A stretch of DNA of 64,000 bases from positions 73,029,467 through 73,093,466 of the forward strand of contig OY755246.1 in assembly GCA_963576725.1 (NCBI GenBank), written 5' to 3'. A program made the translations under genes and the position numbers. The notes under the pieces were generated by a model. That model saw nothing but the letters and a program-made list of their open reading frames with translations. It searched no databases and was not told the DNA's origin. This DNA is from Azorinus chamasolen. Its lineage: Eukaryota > Mollusca > Bivalvia > Cardiida > Solecurtidae. Below, in pieces: positions 1 through 12,564 of the stretch (position 1 is its first letter; every line of letters begins with the position of its first letter).

Positions 1-251
1 TGATTGGAAACTATTTTACCATTTTAGGTCATGGTGACCTTGACCTTTGACCTAGTGACCTCAAAAACAATAGGGGTCTTCTACTTGTCAAGACCAACCA
101 CCACAGCAAGTTTGAAGATTCTAGGCCAAGTCGTTTATTAGTTATCGTTCGGAAACCATCGATCTACCGACCGACCGACAGACAGACCGACCGACCGACC
201 GACCGACATGTGCAAAGCAATATACCCCTATTTTTTCAAAAGGGGGGGTAT
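1..251 (+). mobile_element. Family C element, 3' end (5' part outside window)
   Basis: One core unit carrying GTGACCTTGACCTTTGACC, then a GACC/GACA microsatellite (about 170-208), then the 3' hairpin ATACCCCC...GGGGGTAT ending at 251 and followed by AAAAA. Same core as 757-2045. Confidence 0.8.
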
Positions 252-255
252 AAAA

Positions 256-756
256 ATTGTTAAAAATAGTTTGATGTATCTCTTACTTGTTTTGGTGTAC
301 TTGGAGCATAACGGATCTTTAAGAATTTAATGTCTGCATTTTTTAATACTTTTGTTTTCATTAATATTCATGAATATGCTAATGAACTGATTAACAATAT
401 GATATTCTAAATCAAAGACCATTGTATTTCTTATAATTATATTTGGTAACATGTTGATAATGTTAGCTCCCAGCTGCCCAATGCCCTGTGATATAACGTT
501 TTTACCTTCTCTATGCGTTGCCGCTGTCCGGACGTACAATTGCTAAGGAAACTCTAACAAGAAACCGCCAATGTCGGTATGGCCGGATTGCCGATTAAAG
601 TGATACAGATGAGCAGTCAATCATTATACATTTCTGCATCAGCAGATGCTGAAGACATAATAAATAGTTAAACATATTCCAATTGCATGTAATGAGGTCC
701 TCATTATGACTCCACATGTTAAAAAGGTAAATCTAGAAATTCATTGAAGCATAAAA
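256..756. other. Unassigned intronic sequence
   Basis: AT-rich intron 6 sequence between two family C elements. No GBE1 exon, no RT and no tandem repeat were recognised on either strand. Confidence 0.5.
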
Positions 757-2045
757 AACAAGAGATGTTTGTAAAACATGTATACCCCCAGACCCCCTGA
801 CCTTTGATCTAGTGACCTCAACTATAGAGGTCATCTAGTGGTCATGACTTATCACCACAGCAACTTTGACGATCCTAAGCCAAACCACTAATCATTTATT
901 GATCTGAAAACATTTCACAAGTTAAGGTAATCGTGACCTTGACCTTTGACCTAGTGACCTCAACAACTATAGGGGTCATCTAGTGGTCACGACCAACCAC
1001 CACAGCAAGTTTGAAGATCCCCAACCAAACCATTGAGCAGTTATTAATCGGAAACTATTTCATCAGTAAAGGTCATGGTGACCTTAATCTTTGACCTAGT
1101 GACCTCAAAAACAATAGGGGTCATCTAGTTGTCATGACCAACTACCACAGTAAGTTTGAAGATCCTAAGCCAAACCCTTGAGCAGTTATTGATTGGAAAC
1201 CATTTCACCTGTTAATGTCATGATGACCTTGACCTTTGACATAGTGACCTAAAAAACATTAGGGGTCATCTAGTGGTCATGACAAACCACCACAGCAAGT
1301 TTGAAGATCCTAAGCCAAACCCTTAAGCAGTTATTGACTGGAAACCATTTCACCAGTTAAGGTCATGGTGACCTTGACCTTAGACCTAGTGACCTCAAAA
1401 ACAATAGGGGTCATCTAGTTGTCATGACTAATCACCACAGCAAATTTGAAGATCCTAAGCCAAACCCTTGAGCAGTTAATATAAGAAACAATTTTACCAG
1501 TTACGGTCATGGTGACCTTGACCTTTGACCTAGTGACCTCAAAAACAATAGGAGTCATCCAGTGGTCATGACCAACTACCACAGCAAGTTTGAAGATTCT
1601 AAGCCAAACCCTTGAGCAGTTATTGATCGGAAACCATTTCACCAGTTAAGGTCATGTTGACCTTGGCCTTTGACCTAGTGACCTCAAAAACATTAGGGGT
1701 CATCTAGTGGTCATGACCAACCACCACAGCAAGTTTGAAGATCCTAAGCCAAACCCTTGAGCAGTTATTGATCGGCAACCATTTCGCCAGTTAAGGTCAT
1801 GGTGACCTTGATTTTGACCTAGTGTCCTCAAAAACAAAAGCGTTCATCTAGTTGTTATGACCAACCACCACAGCAAATTTGAAGATCCTAAGCCAAACCC
1901 TTGAGCAGTTATTGATCAAAAACCATTTTACTAGTTACGGTCATGGTGACCTTGACCTTTGACCTCAAAAACAATAGGAGTCATCCAGTGGTCATGACCA
2001 ACTACCACAGCAAGTTTAAAGATTCTAGGCCAAACCCTTGAGCAG
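757..2045 (+). mobile_element. Family C element, 3' truncated, ~9 cores
   Basis: Starts AACAAGAG followed by hairpin ATGTTT-GTA-AAACAT and the subterminal GTATACCCCC. About nine ~145-bp core units follow, each with TGACCTTGACCTTTGACCTAGTGACCT and, in most, GGTCATGGTGACC. No microsatellite or 3' hairpin: the last core runs into the 44-bp minisatellite at about 2046. Confidence 0.8.
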
Positions 2046-2515
2046 TTATGTGACTCTAATGAGTACCAGTCGCAGCAAGATAGGGTATGACTGAGAAACA
2101 CAATGAGTACCAGTCGCTACAAGATAGGGTATGACTGAGAAATACAATGAGAACCTGTCGCAGCAAGATATGGTATGACCGAGAAATACAATGAGTACCA
2201 GTCGTTGCAAGATAGGGTATGACTGAGAAATACAATGAGAACCTGTCGCAGCAAGATAGGGTATGACTGAGAAATACAATGAGTACCAGTCGTTGCAAGA
2301 TAGGGTATGACTGAGAAATACAATGAGTACCAGTTGTTGCAAGATAGGGTATGACTGAGAAATACAATGAGAACCTGTCGCAGCAAGATATGGTATGACT
2401 GAGAAATACAATGAGTACAAGTCGTTGCAAGACAAGGTATGACTGAGAAATACAATGAGTACCAGTCGCAGCAAGATAGGGTATGACTGAGAAACACAAT
2501 AAAACCTGAACACAC
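2046..2515. repeat. 44-bp minisatellite, ~10 copies
   Basis: Units start GAGTACCAGTCG or GAGAACCTGTCG at 2061, 2105, 2149, 2193 and so on every 44 bp to about 2500. The two unit versions alternate irregularly. The minus strand has no stop in any of three frames across most of the array, because 44 is not a multiple of 3 and the unit itself lacks stops. Not considered coding. Lies 280 bp past the exon 6 donor. Confidence 0.9.
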
Positions 2516-2713
2516 ACATAATACATTGTATTATGTATGATTATCTTTAAGACAAGTGGCAGCTTAAGTCGGGGTAAAAGTTCCTCTGAGAGCATGCATT
2601 ACTATCATTAAGCAGTCACCTGCCTAAAACATTCTTAATTTTTCTTTAGTAAAAGTTCTGGTTAACAAGGTTTTACTATTAAAATATTTTGATAGATAAG
2701 CATACTTTATTTA

Positions 2714-3591
<878 letters not shown>

Positions 3592-3840
3592 CTACCAAAA
3601 ACAAAAACAAGCTCTAGCGAAACGAATAAGTTGAGATATATAAACCCCGTAAGATGGAGCACGGGGAACATCTCCATCAAGGTAAGGGACATTTACAATG
3701 TTAAAATCAAAATAGTCTCTTTTGTCATAAATTTTAGAAATAATCATTCCATTGTCAATTTTAAGGTCAAGATCGAGAAAAGCTGCATAAGTGTCGGAAG
3801 GGTTAGCTTTATTTAATTTAAGTTCTTTCGGGTAAATGGT
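3592..3840 (-). pseudogene. RT C-terminal relic of the same type as 10733-11165
   Basis: Minus-strand frame encoding IYPKELKLNKANPS, AAFLDLDLKIDNG, KIYDKRDYFDFNIVNVP and APSYGVYISQLIRFARAC. This is the segment that normally follows the YLDD box in the RT family described at 10733-11165. The frame is open to about 3933, but the upstream 30 residues look unrelated. It ends in non-matching sequence at about 3600. It could be a second truncated copy, or the displaced other half of the 10.7-kb relic, 7 kb away in the same orientation. Not functional. Confidence 0.7.
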
Positions 3841-3939
3841 AGGAATCAAAACATTAAAATCAAAGGTCTGAAGAGCCATACTTGCTTTTGGGTTTGATAT
3901 GGATGTTAAGTGTAAGGGAAGAAGTTGCTGCACATGTTA

Positions 3940-5590
3940 ATCACAATTTTTGACGTCTTGGAATGTAATACTAAAAATATTACAGACTGTAACAAGTCAA
4001 ACCATAAGCAAAGTGGTTATTAGTGACACTCAGACAGTCCTTGACCTCAACAAGTCAGAAATGCAATGCTGAGTGACAGTTTCCATCTTTCAATTCATAT
4101 CAAAGCAGTATCAAATGCTGTTGTGTATTTAAAAGCACTACACTCGTTATTAATTAAAAAGCCTAGAATTTTAACTGCTGTTTAGACAATGTAGTATGAA
4201 TATTTAGTTAAATTTTGTTCAGGGTTATATATATGCAAACACACACACACTAGTCCAAAATCTTGGTTGATTCATAATGAACAACCACATTACACACAAT
4301 ATATCAAATGAACAGTAAATTCCTAATAATCCACATGATGTTCTATTCTATCAAAACTCCACCCTGAATTCCACTGATCATAAAATTATATGATCATAAA
4401 ATTAAATATTCCAATTTATTCTTGAAAGTTTGACTGACAGCATTTTCTTATTAACACTCTTACAGATAAATCATTTTCAAATGAATTCTATCAGTGTTCT
4501 ATCCTTACTGGGTCTATTAAAAAAAGCTAAACAGAGATTAACCCCTGTAAATAAACATGATCGGAGTAGACACTGTTTTAAAAACCTTTTTAAAAATAAC
4601 TTCATTTCTATCAGGATGTTGATGGCCAAGAATGACATCATTTCTGGCTATTCCATATCAAATTTGTCAAATGTACTTTGCTGCGACATCTCCCAGAGTT
4701 TTTTTCTTTGATTTTTGGGGAAAGGGCATGGCCTTACCGGAGGGGAAAAATAAGAGCGAAATGAATGCTTTAGGGGGAGAAGTCAGAAAATATCAAAATA
4801 GCATTTAACATGTTCATATTTTCTCTATCAAGTGACAGTACAATTCATTTAAGAGCATTTCATGCAGTTCTGACAGTTTAATGGTGTTTTTCTTGTGTGT
4901 TTTGTCTACAACTGTATAACTCTTGTAAAAATGTCATCTACGAGTTTTCATAACAACCCATTATAAATCAGAAATCTACAGTAAATCTCAACTATTCCAT
5001 TAACCGAGACAAATATAATCGGAATTTTGGTAGATAAAGATATCATCCGCATTTTTTTGTAAATGAAGAGGCCTACATGTATGTCTCGCATTTTTGCGAT
5101 GACAATGGCATGCGGTGAATGGCAAGTTCTAGCTATCTCGGTTTGTTGAAAAACTAATTAAATCCATTGTAGAGAGTAATACGCATACTAGCCTGTTACC
5201 ACTGCAAGAGAAGTTGGCATTTCTATCGTGTTTCATCATTTAGTAAATTTACGCTAATAGAAAAGAGATTGTTGTGCGTACTGCAGGTATGAAGCGAAAA
5301 GTACAGGCACTGCAATTCATGCTTAATGCTATACAGATTACTCGGATCTCTAGGTTAGACGGATGTATAGAAATGCGGTTCACATTTTATCCCGTACACG
5401 GTGTCGATATAAAAATTGCCCTCTCCCTCCCTATCGGCCGAAAGGTAATTGATCAATGAAAAAACAGGTTTTCTAGTTGGGAAGTCTTCGCTATCGGCGG
5501 AGAAGAAATTTGTAATTAATAGACAAGCTATTGCTGCTGTAGAAACGCCAATGTGTTGCGAAAACAATGTTTGACTCAACACCGGGAATG
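3940..5590. other. Unassigned intronic sequence
   Basis: No exon, RT motif, tandem array or element terminus was recognised. Contains a short CA run near 4235-4250. Two open frames of 60-95 codons show no recognisable motif. Confidence 0.5.
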
Positions 5591-5592
5591 AG

Positions 5593-5670
5593 GTTCATAT
5601 CCGGGGATATGAGTTAATACTTTTGTGGTCGACTTTTAGGCTTGCGCAACTCATATCCCCGGATATGAAC
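5593..5670. repeat. Inverted repeat, 23-bp arms
   Basis: Arms 5593-5615 (starts GTTCATATCCGGGG) and 5648-5670 are perfect reverse complements; loop 32 bp. Each arm is itself partly palindromic (ATATCC/GGATAT). Related sequence extends weakly outside both arms (CCGG...TTTGAC), as expected of a small TIR element. Confidence 0.8.
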
Positions 5671-5924
5671 TTCATATCCGGTCAAATCCAGTGTCTAGTC
5701 ATACCGATATTCTTTCGCGTTTTCTTTGGAGTATATTTGTCAAGAAAACCTGTAGTATATCTGTATTTTTGTATATACAGGATTTTTTTAACTGTTAGTT
5801 AGATTTCATTAATTTGTTGTTTATCAAAGTAAGTTCACTTTTAAACTTCATTTTGTTTGTTTTATACCTTATAAAAATTAGTACTGTGTATATATTCAAA
5901 TGAGTGAGGCGGTTGGTCAATCGA

Positions 5925-7191
5925 AACTAGAGGTTTTTGTCACAAAAACGGATGTCTCCCCTCTAATAAAAACAATATGTAAAGGGAAATCACTAAAAAT
6001 GTTATGGACTTGATGAATGATACTTCCCCTCATTATGCGCTTTCCACACCACAGTTTTCAAGAAGAAAATGATAACAGCTAATAACTGCAAAAATGATAC
6101 CAGAGTTATGGCCCTTGTGCATGACACTTACTTTCATCATGCTCTTTCCAAAAATAAAATGTCATTCCAATAGCATCAGTCGAACAGGAGTTATTGATTG
6201 GCCAAACAAATGTAGCAAAGGGCAATAACTCCAAAAGTATTGAAGCCAGAGTTATGGCCCTTGTTCATGACACTTTCTCTCATCATGCTCTTTCCATGTA
6301 TGAAATTTCAATACGATGGCAAGAGCCATGTAGGATTTATCGTCCAGACAAGAAAGTGTTAAACAAATGTACAAGGGGCAATAACTCTAAATTTAAATTT
6401 AAGGAGCTTATGCATGACACTTTCTCTTATCATGATCTTTCCATGTATGAAGTTTCACTCCAATGGCAAAGGAGTTATCGTCAGGACAAAAAATTGTGGT
6501 TTTTTTTACAAAGGGCAATAACTCCAATATCAGTCAAGCCAGAGTTATGGACCTTATGCATGACATTTCCTCTCGTCATGATCTTTCCATATATGAAGTT
6601 TCAATCCAATGGCATGAGCCATATAGGAGTTATAGTCCGGACAATAAAGTGTTGTTTTTTTTACAAGGGGCAATAACTCCTATATTAGTGAAGCCAGAGT
6701 TATGGACCTTGTGCATGACACTTCCTCTCATTATGCTCTTTCCATATATAAAGTTTCAATCAACTGGCATCAGGCATATTGAAGTTGTCGTCCGGACAAA
6801 AAATTGGGATTTTTTTTTACAAAGGGCAATAACTCCAATATTAGTGAAACCAGAGTTATGGACCTTGTGCATGACACTTCCTCTCGTCATGATCTTTCCA
6901 TATATGAAGTTTCAAGCCAATGGCATGAGCCATATAGGAGTTATCGTCCGGACAATAAAGTGTGAAATTTTTTTACAAGGGGCAATAACTCCTATATTAG
7001 TGAAGCCAGAGTTATGGACCTTGTGCATGACACTTCCTCTCATTATGCTCTTTCCATATATGAAGTTTCAATCAACTGGCATCAAGCATATTGAAGTTAT
7101 CGTCCGGACAAAAAGTGTGACGGACAGATGGACAGACAGACAACTCTCACGAAAACAATATGTCTCCCCCATATAAATATGTTGGAGACAT
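5925..7191 (+). mobile_element. Family B element, complete
   Basis: 5' AACTAGAG with hairpin TTTTTGT-CAC-AAAAAC and subterminal ATGTCTCCCC; about six ~150-bp cores, each with GGGCAATAACTCC and later GAGTTATGGACC in inverted relation; microsatellite GACAGATGGACAGACAGA; 3' hairpin ATGTCTCCCCCAT...GGAGACAT, then AA. Long open frames inside are by-products of the tandem units. Confidence 0.85.
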
Positions 7192-7629
7192 AATAATTAA
7201 TATGAATAAAATATGTTTATATGCTAATTTGCTGAAGTACCTCAAATTAATGGAAGCTGTATACAAATGCCGAGACTGGCGCAAGCTTATTCAACGATCA
7301 CTGCTGGTTATTTTGTGATCAGGGCACTGAATATTCATAGAATTTTCAGTGACTGCATTATATACACATGTATAGAAGCTATATCGTTGGTTTTTGACTG
7401 ATAGAATATTGAACTCATTAAGGTTAAAAACTGGCGAATATATTGTCTGCTTGGGCAACGTAATTGTGCAGTTACCTGTTCTTTTGAATGGGCTAAGTAA
7501 CTGTCCTCTGAGTTCTCTCTTTGGGCATGAAAATTGCACGTTTAAGACTGTCCAACCAGCCTTTAATAATATTATACTGCTATTTCATAGCGGGCTCAGA
7601 GTAGTTCAGACTGATATAGCCTGGGGTTA
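7192..7629. other. Unassigned intronic sequence
   Basis: No recognised exon, terminus or tandem unit. Open frames on both strands (60-100 codons) show no motif and no repeat periodicity. Confidence 0.4.
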
Positions 7630-8060
7630 TATTCGGTTTGAAGCAGGTTTGCTGAAGACAGTGCTCAGGGTTCGGAGCGTTGTTGAACCGTCTTCCTGAG
7701 GCTGTCTTTTTGAGGGTGTCTTTTTGAGGCAGTGTTTTCGAGCACGGGCTCGGAACATACTGCAGACAGGCTTCAAAGCGTTAGGTTTATAAGCTTCTTG
7801 AAGCAGGTTTCATACACTGCTCAAGATAGGTTTCAGAGCGTAGGGCTACATACATGCTTTGAGACATAGGTTTGAAGTCACAGTAGTGTTGAGATAGCTT
7901 CAAACCACAGGTTTCAACAGGGTTTGAAGCTTAGGGTCTCAACTTGCATAGTCTAGAGTTATATAGCTCACATTTTATACAGTTTCATGACATAGCTTGA
8001 GGATTGTGTTCCAAGCACCATTTTGAAGTTGAGGCATCGACCAGCCATCTCGCTGGCTTA
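7630..8060. repeat. Degenerate GGTTTGAAGC repeat region
   Basis: Many scattered variants of CAGGTTT(C/G)A(A)AGC and the reverse GCTTCAAACC on one strand (for example near 7638, 7770, 7805, 7829, 7870, 7900, 7920). Copies are too diverged to give a period. Looks like an old minisatellite. Confidence 0.45.
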
Positions 8061-8317
8061 GGGGTGTAGTAGTTGTTCACAGTTATAGTTTATTGTTTTA
8101 TAGTTGGCCCCAAAGCTGAGATATTGTTGATCACCATAAAATAGGTTTTTGTGTAGAGATTCATGTTTTCATAGTGTTCGTCTCAAGCAAAGTAGCCTCA
8201 GAACACCATACTATCATCATCAGCTAGCATAGCCCAGCCATATCAATTTTATAGTTTCAAGCCATGTGCTGTGTTTGGCTCAAGACATTGTCACCTCAAA
8301 GAACGCCCGAAATATTT

Positions 8318-10515
8318 AACAAGAGGGCCATGAGGCCCTGAAGCACTCACCTGAGATAACCCCAGGGGCAGGGCCATTTTTGACCACAAGAAATCGTGTA
8401 CAACCTTGGTAGAGAACCACAAGGCAAAGCAGTATGCCATTAATTAAAGGTCTAAGCCTTATAGTTTCAGAGAAAAATAATATTTTATATTTTTCCCATG
8501 AAAAACTGATTAGCCCTGAGGCAGGGCCAAGTTTCGCCCAGTGGTCAGGGTCGTAAGTTAAACATTCTTGACAGAGGACCACAAGCCACAGCTACATATT
8601 TGTAGAGGACCATTAGATCATGTTACATACCAAATATAAAAGGTCTAGGCCTTACAGTTTCAGAGAATTTTTTTAAAGATTTTCCAATGAAAAACTGATA
8701 AGCCCTTGGGCGGGGCCATTTTTGGCCTGGGGGTCATAATTTGAACAATATTTGTAGAGGACCATAATATCATGCTACATACCAAATATCAAAGGTCTAG
8801 GCCTTACAGTTTCAGAGAAGAAGATTTTTAAAGATTTTCCTATGAAAAACTGATAAGCCCTTGGGCGGGGCCATTTTTTTACCCAGGGATCATAATTTGA
8901 ACAATCTTTGTAGAGGATCATTAGATCATGCTACATACCAAATATCAAAGGTCTAGGCCTTACAGTTTCAGAGAAGAAGATTTTTAAAGATTTTCCTATG
9001 AAAAACTGATGTCATTGGGCAGGGCCATTTTTGGCTCGGGGTCATAATTTGCACATCTTTTGTAGGGGATCATTAGATCATGCTACATACCAAATATCAA
9101 AGGTCTAGGCCTTACAGTTTGAGAGAAGAAGATTTTTAAAGATTTTCCTATGAAAAACTGATAAGCCCCGGGGCGGGGCCATTTTTTGGCCCAGGGGGCA
9201 TAATTTGAACAATATTTGTAGAGGACCATAAGATCATGCTACATACCAAATATCAAAGGTCTAGGCCTTACAGTTTCAGAGAAGAAGATTTTTAAAGATT
9301 TTCCTATGAAAAACTGACAAGCCCTTGGGGCGGGGCCATTTTTGGCCTGGGGATCATAATTTGAACAATCTTTGTAGAGGACTATAAGATCATGCTACAT
9401 ACCAAATATCAAAGGTTTAGGATTTACAGTTTGAAAGAAGAAGATTTTTAAAGATTTTCCTATGAAAAATTCCATATTACCATATATGGAAACAAGAGCT
9501 GTCCGCAGACAGCGCGCTCCACTTTCTTTAGTGCTGGATAGTATAGTGGAAGTCTAAGTCAGAAAGGGGAGATAACAACCAAGTCGAAAAAGGGGCATAA
9601 CTATGGCAAAATTAATTTTAGGGTTATCTACCCTTGTGAAATGGATTCCCCTTGTGATAGTAAACATGCATACCAAATATGAACCAAATATTTTTGATGG
9701 TTTCTGAGAAAAGGACCTTAACAAAAAGGTGCTGGATAGTGTAGTTGAAGACTAAGTCAGAAAGGGGAGATAACAACAGCAAAATTAATTTTAGGGTTAC
9801 CTGCCCTTGTGAAATGGATCCCCCTTGTAATAGTTAATATGTATACCAAAGATGAACCAAATATCTTGGACAGTTTCTGAGACATGGACCTGAACATAAA
9901 ACTTAACCAACAATCGAAAAAGGGGCATAACTATTGCAAAATTAATTTTAGGGTTACCTAACCTTGTGAAATGGGTTCCCCATGTGATAGTAAACATACA
10001 TACCAAATATGAACCAAATATCTTTGATGGTTTCTGAGAAAAGGACCTTAACAAAAAGGTTAACCAACGCCGATGCCGACGACGACGAGAGGGTCATGAC
10101 AATAGCTCCACTTTTTGAAAAAGTGGAGCTAAAAATGACCACGCCCTCTGGCGGCCATGTTTTTTGCCGGATCAAAATTCTTTTAAAGTCTATCAACTGA
10201 GAAACATTTTGGTGAAAACTATATTCAAATCGGACAAGTCATTCTGGAGAAGAAGATTTTTCTAGATATTGTGTACAGTTGCCATGGCAACAAGACCGAT
10301 GGCCCCACCCACTATCTTTTAACGACTTTTGAAGCACCCACCCACAGTATGTATCTGACCAAGTTTGGTTACAATTGGGCAGTCGGTTTCAGAGAAGAAG
10401 TCGTTTGAAATTGTTGACAGACAGACAGACTGATGGACTGACAGACTGACAGACGGACGCCGGACACAGGGGTATCACAATAGCTCACCTTGAGCACTTT
10501 GTGCTCTGGTGAGCT
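8318..10515 (+). mobile_element. Family A1 element with nested G element
   Basis: 5' AACAAGAG, hairpin GGGCCATGAGGCCCT, subterminal CACTCACCTGAG; about seven ~152-bp A1 cores (GGGCGGGGCCATTTTTGG ... GGTCTAGGCCTTACAG); interrupted from 9491 by a G element; then a different core (10131-10400) with an X-box palindrome; GACAGACAGACTGATGG microsatellite; 3' hairpin AGCTCACC...GGTGAGCT at about 10480-10515, then AAAAA. Confidence 0.75.
9491..10130 (+). mobile_element. Family G element, complete, nested in A1
   Basis: 5' AACAAGAG, hairpin CTGTC-CGCA-GACAG, subterminal GCGCTCCACTTTC; three ~200-bp cores with AAAGGGGCATAACTAT; short GCCGACGACGACGAG tract; 3' hairpin AGCTCCACTTTTT...AAAGTGGAGCT, then AAAAATG. 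Confidence 0.85.
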
Positions 10516-10732
10516 AAAAAGGTCTGAAGCTTGGTCTTGTCATTGGGGCATCACCCGGCATCCTGACAATATTCGATAATTCAAGCTTGTAAAAGGTTGA
10601 TCTTGTGTAGACTAGTAGAAGTTATCTTACAAAGCGAAGTATTATTAAATGCATGAAAAGTAAATAAATACATGAACATTTCACAACAAAACTAGTTCAG
10701 AATTGAAGAGAACTATTTTTTCTTACGCATGT

Positions 10733-11165
10733 TCACAAGAAATAGTGAACTCTTTGCCATAAAAAAGAAAAGCGTCTGATCACTATATTGCATTCTTCGA
10801 AGCAATAAAAAGGGTTATGTAAGTTGAAAATATCATCCAAATATCGGGAAGTTTCATTGAAGGCTTTTATGACATCTTCTTGTGATTGTGGGTTCAAACT
10901 CAACATGAAATTTCTCTCATAGCAGTACAAAAACAAATCTGCAACTAATGGTGCACAATTCGTACCCATAGGAATACCAATCACCTGACGGTATACTAAG
11001 CATTCCCATAACGTATGAATATGTTATCCAGAAGAAAGGTTAGTGATTCGCAAACTTCTGAACAAGACCAATTGGTGTAGCATTGCATTGGCTCCTCAGT
11101 AAAGAAAGCTTTTTCAGCATTACATGCCAAAAATGATGTTTTTTCTCTGACAAATATTTTCTGGA
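10733..11165 (-). pseudogene. RT relic with MGTNCAP...YLDD palm (Penelope-like or unclassified)
   Basis: Minus-strand fragment encoding AEKAFFTEEP, YTNWSCSEVCESLTFLLDNI, then after an in-frame stop/frame change near 10990 IGIPMGTNCAPLVADLFLY and SRYLDDIFN. MGT.CAP..AD and the YLDD box are the palm motifs of a reverse transcriptase family very common in marine invertebrate genomes. I remember it as related to Penelope-like elements, but that placement is inference. The fragment ends just after the YLDD box, where the sequence becomes unrelated. Its upstream edge is cut by family A core repeats. A matching downstream piece of the same RT type lies at 3592-3840. Confidence 0.75.
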
Positions 11166-11592
11166 TTAAGATGTTTCTATAGAAAACTGGCCAACCCTGG
11201 GGCGGGGCCAATTTTGACCCCAGGGTTATAATTTATATTACTTTTGTAGAGGACCTGAACATGATGCTATGTGCCAAATATCAAAGCTGAGAACCTTCCA
11301 GTTTCAGAAGAGAAGATTTTCAAAGTTTTCACAATATATATGTTTCTATTGAAAACTGGCCACCCCTGGGGTGGGGCCAATTTTGACCCCAGGGGCATAA
11401 TTTACACAACTTTTGTAGAGGACCGGAACATGATGCTATGTGCCAAATATCAAAGCTGAGAACCTTTCAGTTTCAGGAGAAGATTTTTAAAGTTTTCACT
11501 ATATGTTTCTATTGAAAACTGGCCACCCCTGGGATGGGGCCAGTTTTGACCCCAGTTTATATTCATATCTTATCTTAAAATTGATGTACTTT

Positions 11593-11832
11593 TAACCCTT
11601 CCCCTGTTCTATGTTTATTCAAAATTTAAATACCTAGTGAATCTTCATGGACAACATAGTTATAATGAAATATGGAAAGTGGGACAGTGAAGCCATTTAA
11701 AAAGTAAAGAAACATATTTCAAATTCCATTGACAAACAGATCAGACCCTGATCAGACATCTGCTATAGGAACCGTCTGGTTTGGGTCTGTTTGCAAATGC
11801 ATGAAAAGGCATTTATATGAGGGAAAGGCTTA
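11593..11832. mobile_element. N1 MITE (TTAA-flanked, piggyBac-like)
   Basis: TTAA then CCCTTCCCCTG at left and GGGAAAGG(C)TTAA at right; internal imperfect palindrome around GACCCTGATCAGAC. Its right TTAA is also the left TTAA of N2. Confidence 0.7.
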
Positions 11833-12090
11833 ACCCTTTCCCTGTTCTATGTTTATTCCAAATTTCAATACCTACTGAATATTCATTAACAAAAATACTT
11901 CAAAGAAATATGGAAGGTGGAACATTGTAGACATTTTAGAAAGTAAAGACACAGATCTTTCAAATTCTATTAGCAAACAGAGTAGACCCTGATCAGATGG
12001 TTCCTCTAGGAGCTCCTCTAGGAGCAGTCTGATCTGGGTCTACTCTGAATGCAAATGCGTGAAAACACGTTTATATGAGGGAAAGGGTAA
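11831..12090. mobile_element. N2 MITE abutting N1
   Basis: TTAACCCTTTCCCTG at left, AGGGAAAGGGTAA at right; internal palindrome GAGTAGACCCTGATCAGA...TCTGATCTGGGTCTACTC. A third, partial palindrome of the family lies at 12175-12230. Confidence 0.75.
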
Positions 12091-12564
12091 TAAGTAAACA
12101 TATTATAAGTACATGTATATTGTACACAAAATGAAAATATTTTAATGCAATTTGCACTATATTATATCATAAGCAAATAGAGCAGATTGATCAGATGGCT
12201 ACTACATGAGCCATCTGATCTGGGTCTACCAATTTTGACTCCAGGGGCAAAATTTATATAGCTTTTGTAGAGTACCTGAATATGATGCTATGTGCCAAAT
12301 ATGAAAGTTGAGAATGAGTCTTGTGTGACTTTTCTCTTGTATAAAATAGACACTCAAGACAAGAAAATAGTCACTTTTGTTCTCATAGTCACACAAGTAT
12401 ATCTACAACAGCCCCGACGGACAGACAGACGGATGGATGGACACCGCATACAAAAACAATATGTCTCCCCAGTATACACGGGGAGACATAAGCAAAAGCA
12501 GCAATGCAAAAGGAGACAAGAAATGTTGACACAACATCTAACAGACATTTTCCTTCACTATAAA

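Larger units (their letters stand above)
11165..12330 (+). mobile_element. A2 core array, split by MITEs
   Basis: Three A2 cores of ~158 bp (ACTGGCCACCCCTGGGG ... TGATGCTATGTGCC) at 11165-11560, then the N MITEs, then one more partial core at 12231-12310. No 5' terminus. A GAC microsatellite (about 12415-12440) and a B-type 3' hairpin ATGTCTCCCC...GGGGAGACAT (12461-12489) follow, so the unit is a fusion. Confidence 0.65.

Noticed and set aside
327..539. Possible next GBE1 exon (DVVHSH region) on the minus strand
   Set aside because: Translations between 1 and 2789 contain no GH13 signature; the exon must be outside.
6194..7176. Long open frames (160 and 237 codons) in the B element
   Set aside because: They repeat the same peptide every core unit, change frame with unit length and occur in every B copy with different breaks; tandem by-product, not a gene.
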